Positions 6,121 through 10,915 of a DNA stretch of 10,915 bases are shown one piece after another. The position numbers and the translations under genes were made by a program. A model generated the notes under the pieces. The model searched no databases. It was not told the origin of the DNA and saw only the letters and a program-made list of their open reading frames with translations. Source of the DNA: Leptolyngbya sp. SIO4C1 (lineage in GTDB: Bacteria > Cyanobacteriota > Cyanobacteriia > Phormidesmidales > Phormidesmidaceae); assembly GCA_010671975.1 (NCBI GenBank), contig JAAHIA010000135.1, positions 1 to 10,915 on the forward strand, written 5' to 3'. Within the stretch, counting starts at the first letter, position 1. Every line of letters begins with the position of its first letter.

Positions 6121-7905
6121 TTACCAGCTATCGCCTGCGCCGCCGCCACCGCTAGAGCCGCCGCCAAAGTCGCCAGCGCTGCTAGACGAGTCACCGCTGT
6201 AGCTCGAACCGCTAGAGCTGCTAGACGAACCACCGCTGTAGCTTGAACCGCCGGAGCTGCTAGACGAACCACCGCTGTAGCTTGAACCGCCGGAGCGGCT
6301 TCTAGAGCTGCTAGACGAACCACTGCGGTAGCTGCTAATGCTTAACCCTCTCGAAGCGGTCTGAAGACGCGGGATGGTGACTTGTTTTTTAGTCACTCCA
6401 TCGCAGCAGAGGCAGGTCTTAGTAATCAATTTCCTGCCGTTGGAGCGGGCTGTTGCTGCTCGCAAAGTTGTTTCGCACTGCTCGACGGTGAATGCTTTGC
6501 ACTTACGACAGTGCTCATGTCTGCGCGATCGCAGCACTTCTGAGAATAGATGTAGATCAAAGCCATTCTTAGCCCGCTTTGGACTGCATGTCGGACACTG
6601 CCAGCCTTCATAGCGGGTGCTCGACAGTTCTTGCGCTTTGCGCTCCGGCTTCGTCAGTTGCTGCTGCAGGGCTGGCTGATCAACGCGCTGCATCGGCTGG
6701 CTGCACTGCCGACAAGCTAAATCGGAACACTGCGATCGCATCAGCCGCACTACCCCAGCGCAAGCCCCGCCAAAAGCTGCCCACAGCAGCGGTGAGAACA
6801 GCAGCAGTAGTGGCATCATGACAATCGGAATAATTGCTACGATAGCGGCCAGTAAACATAGCAGCATCAGTCTACCCAGTGCCGCTGCCGCTGCTTTGAT
6901 TGCCGGCAGGCTACGCTTTTGACAGCACCAAAGCTCATAGCCTAGCCAAATTGTGATCAGCAGCGGCTGTAGCAAAAGTAGCCACCGATTCACGTAGCCC
7001 AGTGCTGTCCAGACGCTGGCAAACCAAAAAAACAAAATCCACCAGCTGCGCACTAGCCGCCTAGCAAAATTTTGAGCGACGCCTGATGGCACAGGCTTTA
7101 GCGTTCCATCATACGATGTGTGATCGTCATGGAGCCAGTGCAGCATACTGACCAGTAGCCGATTCTGGTGCTGAGGCTCGAATCGCTGAGTTCGGCCGAT
7201 TGGAGCAATACGAGCGGGCCGTGAGCCTTGTTTGACCACCCACCCTACCGCAGCAACCGTAGCAGCAGTTAGCGCCGTCGCTATTAGCACCGTGCGATTA
7301 AATAGCCAGCTGTTGGATCGCTCTATTCGGTCTAGCGGCGTTAGTGGCTCAAAGGTTTCTGTTTCCAGCGCCGTCACGATTGACTCGGTCCCGGCTAGAA
7401 TGCCCGCAGCAAAGTTACCCTGCTTAAACTGAGGCGTGACCTGCGTGCGCAAAATCTCTCCCACTTTGGCATCAGGCAAGATAGGTTCAACACCGTAGCC
7501 AGTTTCAATCTCGGTGCGGCGATCGCCAATGGAAACCAGAAACAAAACACCATTGTCCATGCCTTCTTTGCCCAGCCCCCAGGCATTAAACAGCTCGGTC
7601 GCAAAAGTCTTTGGCGTACTTGCGGGCTGAGTATTTGGCACCGTCACCACCGCAATCTCAGCGCCATTGGCGGCCTCAAGCGCCGAGATCATCTGATTGA
7701 GCCGATCTTCACTGCTGGCATCAAGCACGTTGGCCATATCAGCGACCCAGGTACCATCAATCTGACGCGGATTCGGTACCTCCGAGATGGGGACTGCGGC
7801 ACTAGGCAGCAGCGGCATCAGTGAGAGCAAAAGACCGAGGCCCACACCAATGCAGAGCAGCAGCGGCGAACAACGCTTGAATCGAGCTGTAGAAGAAGAC
7901 GGCAT
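6121..7905 (-). CDS. TPM-domain membrane protein with zinc ribbons and Ser/Gly repeat tail
   Basis: A 594-residue protein. Residues 1-38 form a signal peptide (basic start, hydrophobic core LLLCIGVGLGLLLSLM). A TPM domain follows (about 44-185: VPNPRQIDGTWVADMANVLD, GAEIAVVTVP, LFNAWGLGKEGMDNGVLFLV, IETGYGVEPILPDAKVGEIL). TPM proteins include the photosystem II repair factors TLP18.3/Psb32 and the bacterial YgcG family. Transmembrane helices lie near 202-224, 286-325 (two) and 340-388 (two). After them come two cysteine sets that look like zinc ribbons: C398/C401 with C437/C440, and C466/C469 with C498/C501. The end (about 524-594) is almost only Ser, Gly and Tyr, ending GGGGAGDSW. Tail length and zinc ribbons exceed the simple YgcG layout. 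Counting helices puts TPM outside and the ribbons and tail inside. The gene is first of a pair with the LemA gene. No strong ribosome site or promoter is visible upstream. Confidence 0.9.
   Translation of the reverse strand: MPSSSTARFKRCSPLLLCIGVGLGLLLSLMPLLPSAAVPISEVPNPRQIDGTWVADMANVLDASSEDRLNQMISALEAANGAEIAVVTVPNTQPASTPKTFATELFNAWGLGKEGMDNGVLFLVSIGDRRTEIETGYGVEPILPDAKVGEILRTQVTPQFKQGNFAAGILAGTESIVTALETETFEPLTPLDRIERSNSWLFNRTVLIATALTAATVAAVGWVVKQGSRPARIAPIGRTQRFEPQHQNRLLVSMLHWLHDDHTSYDGTLKPVPSGVAQNFARRLVRSWWILFFWFASVWTALGYVNRWLLLLQPLLITIWLGYELWCCQKRSLPAIKAAAAALGRLMLLCLLAAIVAIIPIVMMPLLLLFSPLLWAAFGGACAGVVRLMRSQCSDLACRQCSQPMQRVDQPALQQQLTKPERKAQELSSTRYEGWQCPTCSPKRAKNGFDLHLFSEVLRSRRHEHCRKCKAFTVEQCETTLRAATARSNGRKLITKTCLCCDGVTKKQVTIPRLQTASRGLSISSYRSGSSSSSRSRSGGSSYSGGSSSSSGGSSYSGGSSSSSSGSSYSGDSSSSAGDFGGGSSGGGGAGDSW
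6176..6343 (-). repeat. 39-bp tandem repeats encoding the Ser/Gly tail of the TPM protein
   Basis: Copies of a 39-base unit lie at 6176-6214 (degenerate), 6215-6253 and 6254-6292 (these two identical), then, after a 12-base insertion, a diverged copy at 6305-6343. The unit is a multiple of three and encodes about 13 residues of the pattern GGSSYSGGSSSSS in the TPM gene frame. Copies join head to tail with no unique spacers, so this is a coding minisatellite and not a CRISPR array. Copy number could vary between strains without breaking the frame. Confidence 0.88.
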
Positions 7906-8013
7906 CGCTAAAAATTTTCAGGAAAGTAAAAAGGCGCAGTTAGAAACTACAGGAACTAGCCTCAGCTTTCCCGATATCGCTCAGCCATGCGGCGAAATTT
8001 GCTTGAAGGGCAG

Positions 8014-8045
8014 AAAAAAGTCAGAATCTAGCCCCGTTCTGACTT
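8014..8045 (-). terminator. Intrinsic terminator of nfi
   Basis: Read on the minus strand, AAGTCAGAA (8045-8037), loop CGGGGCTAGA, TTCTGACTT (8026-8018) form a perfect 9-bp stem followed directly by TTTT (8017-8014). Pairing only the inner seven bases leaves six T residues. It lies 25 bases past the nfi stop and would separate nfi from the TPM/LemA pair downstream on the same strand. Confidence 0.82.
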
Positions 8046-8069
8046 CTGATTTGCTGATTTTCTAACTGC

Positions 8070-8804
8070 CTAAAACAGCCGCATTTGTTCGCTGTCTATC
8101 TGTGCATCTGAATCAACCGCCGCTTTGACAGCCGGCATTGGCCCTCGCTTGGATGCCAGCCGATCGGCCAGCCGCGTCGTCTCAGGCAGGCGATACTTGG
8201 GCGTACACTGCAGTACGTAGTCCAGCGCCGTGTCTAAGCTGATGCGGTGACCCACGGAGATATAGAGCGGATTCGTGCGCGTGCGGCTGCGGAGGACCGC
8301 GCCAATTTGCTCGCCCTTATCCATTAAGGGCACCCATGCACCTTTTTCTTCCGGTACAGGTGCGTGCGTACCCACCAGTCGTGATTTAGCCACGCCGATG
8401 GTTGGTTTGTCGATGATTAGCCCTAAGTGCGAAGCAATCCCTAGCCGTCTAGGATGTGCAATGCCTTGACCGTCGCATAGCAGCAAATCGGGCGTGTGCT
8501 TGAGCTGGCTCAGCGCCTCTAGCACCGTAGGCACCTCGCGAAATGAGAGCAGCCCCGGCACATAGGGAAAGGTCGTCGGCTGGTAGGCCAGCCTGTGCTC
8601 CAGCAGCTCCAGTTGGGGAAAGCTCAAAACGACGACAGCGGCGCGGGTGACGGTGCCGTCTTGCTCAAACCCGGCGTCTACGCCCGCAACCGTGGTGACT
8701 TCACTGAGGCGATTGGTCGTGATCACTTGCGATCGCAGCTGATTTTGCAGTGCGATCGCCTGGCTCGCGGCTGTCGGCCAGGTCTCAGGAAAGTTAATCT
8801 TCAT
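8070..8804 (-). CDS. nfi: Endonuclease V (deoxyinosine 3' endonuclease)
   Basis: DNA-repair nuclease that nicks one base 3' of deoxyinosine and other deaminated bases, with a Mg2+-dependent RNase H-like fold. The 244-residue protein has the family motifs in order: TTVAGVDAGF with catalytic D43, the base-wedge motif PYVPGLLSFRE (80-90) with Y81 and catalytic E90, LLLCDGQGIAHPRRLGIASH with catalytic D111, GVAKSRL with K140, and NPLYISVGHRISL with H186, then RLPETTRLAD near the end. Length is close to E. coli Nfi (about 223) with roughly 20 extra C-terminal residues. The ATG at 8804 gives a normal start; there is no clear Shine-Dalgarno site. The gene stands alone, closed by an intrinsic terminator downstream and divergent from the lipase gene, with two HIP1 sites (8729, 8752) in its 5' end. 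Confidence 0.95.
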   Translation of the reverse strand: MKINFPETWPTAASQAIALQNQLRSQVITTNRLSEVTTVAGVDAGFEQDGTVTRAAVVVLSFPQLELLEHRLAYQPTTFPYVPGLLSFREVPTVLEALSQLKHTPDLLLCDGQGIAHPRRLGIASHLGLIIDKPTIGVAKSRLVGTHAPVPEEKGAWVPLMDKGEQIGAVLRSRTRTNPLYISVGHRISLDTALDYVLQCTPKYRLPETTRLADRLASKRGPMPAVKAAVDSDAQIDSEQMRLF

Positions 8805-8877
8805 AGGGTTTTTCAGGTAAATGCGGCATTCTCAGCTAGCATCGAGTCACAAGTTCATCAGTACGACGATTGCCATA

Positions 8878-10584
8878 ATGCGCTTATCAATTTTTATAGC
8901 AGCTTTGGGTGCCTCGCTCTGCCTCAGTGCGCCAGCAGCGCCAGCGTCGCAAATTGGCTCTAGCGCACCTATGACAGTAGCCACAGTCGAAGGTTCGCCT
9001 GAAGAGCGCGGCATTTCGCCAGAAACTTGGTTTCTTAGCAGTCAGACCGTCTTTGCCTTTGCTATTTTACTGAGCGCGCTGGCGCTAACCTACGGCGTGC
9101 GCGAATATAAGCGCTATCATCGCTGGCAGCGGCTGGAGTTTCTGCGGCAGGCAGTGCATCAGTTTGAGCAAGATCCTGAGATTCGCAACGCGCTAAAGAT
9201 TTTAGACTTTGAAGAATATCGCGACTATTCAATCACGCTGCCGCAGAGCTCAGAGCCGGTTTCTTTTCGCGTGGATGCTCAGCTGCTAGCGTCAGCGCTG
9301 GCCGGCCACGATGAGCGCACTCGGATCAAAAAAGAGATCGATGAAAAGCGGGCTGAAGGCACGCTCACAGAAGAGGAGCTGCTGCGCTACCACATCGCTA
9401 CCGCGCTGCGTGACTGGTTCAACAAAATGCTCAACGGGTTAGAGCATTTCGGCTACTTTATCGAATCTGGTCTGTTTACTGCAAAAGAGCTACGCCCTTG
9501 GCTAATTTACTGGATACGGCTGATTGGCGATGTCTCAACCCGCTGGGAAGGCTCGTCTAAGCTATATGACCAGCTTTACAGCTACATTCACAACTATGGT
9601 TTCTTAGGCGTGCAGCGTCTGTTCGAGCGCTTCGGCTATCGCATTTTGCCCTCGCCCTACAAAGACAAGGACTTTGCCATCAGCGATCCAACGCAGTACA
9701 GCACAAAGCTAGCCCTGGCCTTAGCGAAAGCCTCCTACCTAATCTATCAAGACAAAAAATACGTCGCTGAGATTGCCCGCCGCTGGGGCATTGATATCAA
9801 GTACGATTTTCGCTATTTCAACAATCGCGGTCGCGACACGCAGGCTTTCATCTTGCGCACCGATCGCTTTATGGTGCTGTCTTTTCGCGGCAGTCAGGAG
9901 ATGCAGGACTGGTTCACTAATTTCAATACTAAGCTGCGTCAGTTCACGATTCGCAAAGAAGGCATCACAACAATTTCCTCTTACAAAGGCAAAGTCCATA
10001 CTGGCTTTTTCTTAGGCTGGGCCAGCATTGAACGCTCGGTATTAGAGCAGATCGCTCGCTGGAAGACCACCTGTCTCAAGCAGGGACAGGCGCTGCCGCC
10101 GCTGCTAATTACAGGTCACAGCCTCGGTGGTGCGCTGGCAACCATGGCAGCCGCCTCACTGAGCGAGAACGTGATTGATGTGGCTGGGCTCTATACCTTC
10201 GGGCAGCCCCGCGTTGGCGACTGGACCTTCTCTCGTCAGCTGAATAAAAATCTAGATGGTAAAATCTTTCGCTTTGTCAACAACAATGACATCGTGCCGC
10301 ACGTGCCGCCGCCTTTTTCACCTTGGAATCCAACTCGATTCTATAGCCACCTAGGTGCGATTCGCTATTTCGATTCAAAGGGACTGCTAGTCGCGAACTT
10401 TAAAGGCTTTAATCGCGCTTGGGATGCCTTGTTGGGGCTGGCAAAGAGCGTCTTCGACAAAGGCTTTGATCTGATTGCCGATCACAGCATGCAGTACTAC
10501 ATTAGCTATTTGGATAAAGCGCTGCAAGAAGAAATAGAAGATAGGGCTGCGATCATGCTAGAGACCGATAAGTCAAGGGTTTAG
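8878..10584 (+). CDS. Membrane-anchored class 3 lipase
   Basis: Alpha/beta-hydrolase of the fungal-type lipase family (Lipase_3) with a large N-terminal region. From ATG 8878 (568 residues): signal-peptide-like MRLSIFIAALGASLCLSAPA (1-20), a second hydrophobic helix (about 55-73), then basic sequence REYKRYHRWQR. A helical region follows (about 80-260) with LRDWFNKMLNGLEHFGYFI, resembling membrane-linked domains of unknown function such as DUF4760. The lipase core spans about 290-550: VLSFRGSQEMQDW, nucleophile S415 in GHSLGG, acid D471 in NNNDIVPHVPP, and probable base H536 in DHSMQYYI. H491 in FYSHLG corresponds to a conserved non-catalytic SH in fungal lipases. The frame is open to ATG 8821, adding 19 residues; 8878 is preferred because a typical signal peptide begins there and leaves room for divergent promoters. 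The substrate is unknown, and the catalytic part probably faces the cytoplasm. Confidence 0.88.
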   Translation: MRLSIFIAALGASLCLSAPAAPASQIGSSAPMTVATVEGSPEERGISPETWFLSSQTVFAFAILLSALALTYGVREYKRYHRWQRLEFLRQAVHQFEQDPEIRNALKILDFEEYRDYSITLPQSSEPVSFRVDAQLLASALAGHDERTRIKKEIDEKRAEGTLTEEELLRYHIATALRDWFNKMLNGLEHFGYFIESGLFTAKELRPWLIYWIRLIGDVSTRWEGSSKLYDQLYSYIHNYGFLGVQRLFERFGYRILPSPYKDKDFAISDPTQYSTKLALALAKASYLIYQDKKYVAEIARRWGIDIKYDFRYFNNRGRDTQAFILRTDRFMVLSFRGSQEMQDWFTNFNTKLRQFTIRKEGITTISSYKGKVHTGFFLGWASIERSVLEQIARWKTTCLKQGQALPPLLITGHSLGGALATMAAASLSENVIDVAGLYTFGQPRVGDWTFSRQLNKNLDGKIFRFVNNNDIVPHVPPPFSPWNPTRFYSHLGAIRYFDSKGLLVANFKGFNRAWDALLGLAKSVFDKGFDLIADHSMQYYISYLDKALQEEIEDRAAIMLETDKSRV

Positions 10585-10607
10585 CGACCCATCAGAAATT
10601 TAGAACT

Positions 10608-10915
10608 ATGCTGCAGCCGGCGATTCATCAACCTAGACGAAGAACAAAATATTCGAGATTAAAGACTGTATGTAGAGCCTTGCTAATCTGCTTTACTGCG
10701 CTTGTTTTGCAGACAGCCGCAGCTGCTCGATCATCTCAGAGCACAGCTGGCTATCAGATTGTAGCCATGCAACCAATTCAGCAGCAGGAACAAGCTGCAC
10801 AGGAGAGGCAAAACGAGCCGCCCCCATGGTTGTTGGAGTTTATTATTGCAGCTGTAGGTATCTGGCTGACGCTGGTACAGCTCTATTTAGAGCAGCGAAG
10901 GGACAATCGAGAAAA
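10608..10915 (+). CDS. N-terminus of a membrane protein (partial, runs off right edge)
   Basis: The frame is open from ATG 10608 to the window end (102 codons, no stop). It begins 23 bases after the lipase stop, on the same strand, so co-transcription is likely. A basic start (HQPRRRTKYSRLK) leads into a hydrophobic segment (about 24-42, LLICFTALVLQTAAAA) like a signal peptide. A Gln-rich linker follows (QPIQQQEQAAQERQNEPPP), then a transmembrane helix (about 76-94, LLEFIIAAVGIWLTLVQLYL) and charged EQRRDNRE. This layout copies the N-terminus of the upstream lipase protein. The main domain is not in the window. No clear ribosome site is visible. ATG 10767 in the same frame would remove the signal-like segment and is an alternative start. 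Confidence 0.65.
   Translation, partial: MLQPAIHQPRRRTKYSRLKTVCRALLICFTALVLQTAAAARSSQSTAGYQIVAMQPIQQQEQAAQERQNEPPPWLLEFIIAAVGIWLTLVQLYLEQRRDNRE

Noticed and set aside
6105..6323. Ala/Val/Arg-rich 72-residue minus-strand frame
   Set aside because: It is the 39-bp repeat of the TPM gene read in another frame; its repetitive composition follows from the DNA repeat.
6176..6343. CRISPR-like array
   Set aside because: The repeats are directly abutting, contain no unique spacers, and encode the protein tail in frame.
7787..8065. 92-residue plus-strand frame
   Set aside because: It is antisense to the TPM signal peptide and runs through the nfi terminator; no ribosome site or motif.
9739..9999. 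86-residue minus-strand frame inside the lipase gene
   Set aside because: Antisense shadow of the well-supported lipase coding sequence.

Overview
The window looks like chromosomal DNA of a cyanobacterium. The octamer GCGATCGC (HIP1), a hallmark of many cyanobacterial genomes, occurs at least 13 times (for example 180, 215, 457, 1959, 2997, 4058, 4720, 5846, 6525, 6732, 7519, 8729, 8752). The MiaB and the small acidic protein at 2765 are also of cyanobacterial type. No tRNA, rRNA, CRISPR array or complete insertion sequence is visible.

Layout, left to right. A minus-strand gene for an exported protein begins at 64 and runs off the left edge; only its signal-peptide start is present. Upstream of it, on the same strand, is miaB (248-1594), a tRNA-modifying radical-SAM enzyme. 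Divergent from miaB are an SMP-30/gluconolactonase-like hydrolase (1776-2684) and a small acidic conserved protein (2765-3148). The latter meets a minus-strand gamma-glutamyltranspeptidase-family gene (3145-4686) tail to tail, and the two stop codons share one CTAG. Next comes a 654-base gap (4687-5340) with no intact gene; short stop-broken reading-frame pieces in it suggest a decayed gene.

The central block is a minus-strand pair, probably one transcript: a signal-peptide/TPM-domain membrane protein with zinc ribbons and a Ser/Gly repeat tail (7905 to 6121), then a LemA-domain membrane protein (6108 to 5341), 12 bases apart. Upstream is nfi (8804 to 8070), endonuclease V for deaminated DNA, closed by a clear intrinsic terminator. 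Divergent from nfi is a membrane-anchored class 3 lipase (about 8878-10584). It is followed 23 bases later by a gene cut off by the right edge (10608-10915) whose N-terminus has the same layout of export-like segment, short linker, transmembrane helix and charged stretch.

Most genes are ordinary housekeeping or accessory metabolism (tRNA modification, DNA repair, peptide or lactone hydrolysis, membrane maintenance). The least explained parts are the lipase and its truncated neighbour, predicted to hold their main domains on the cytoplasmic face of a membrane; the TPM/LemA pair with unusual added domains; the GGT homologue lacking the usual substrate-binding arginine; and the decayed gap.
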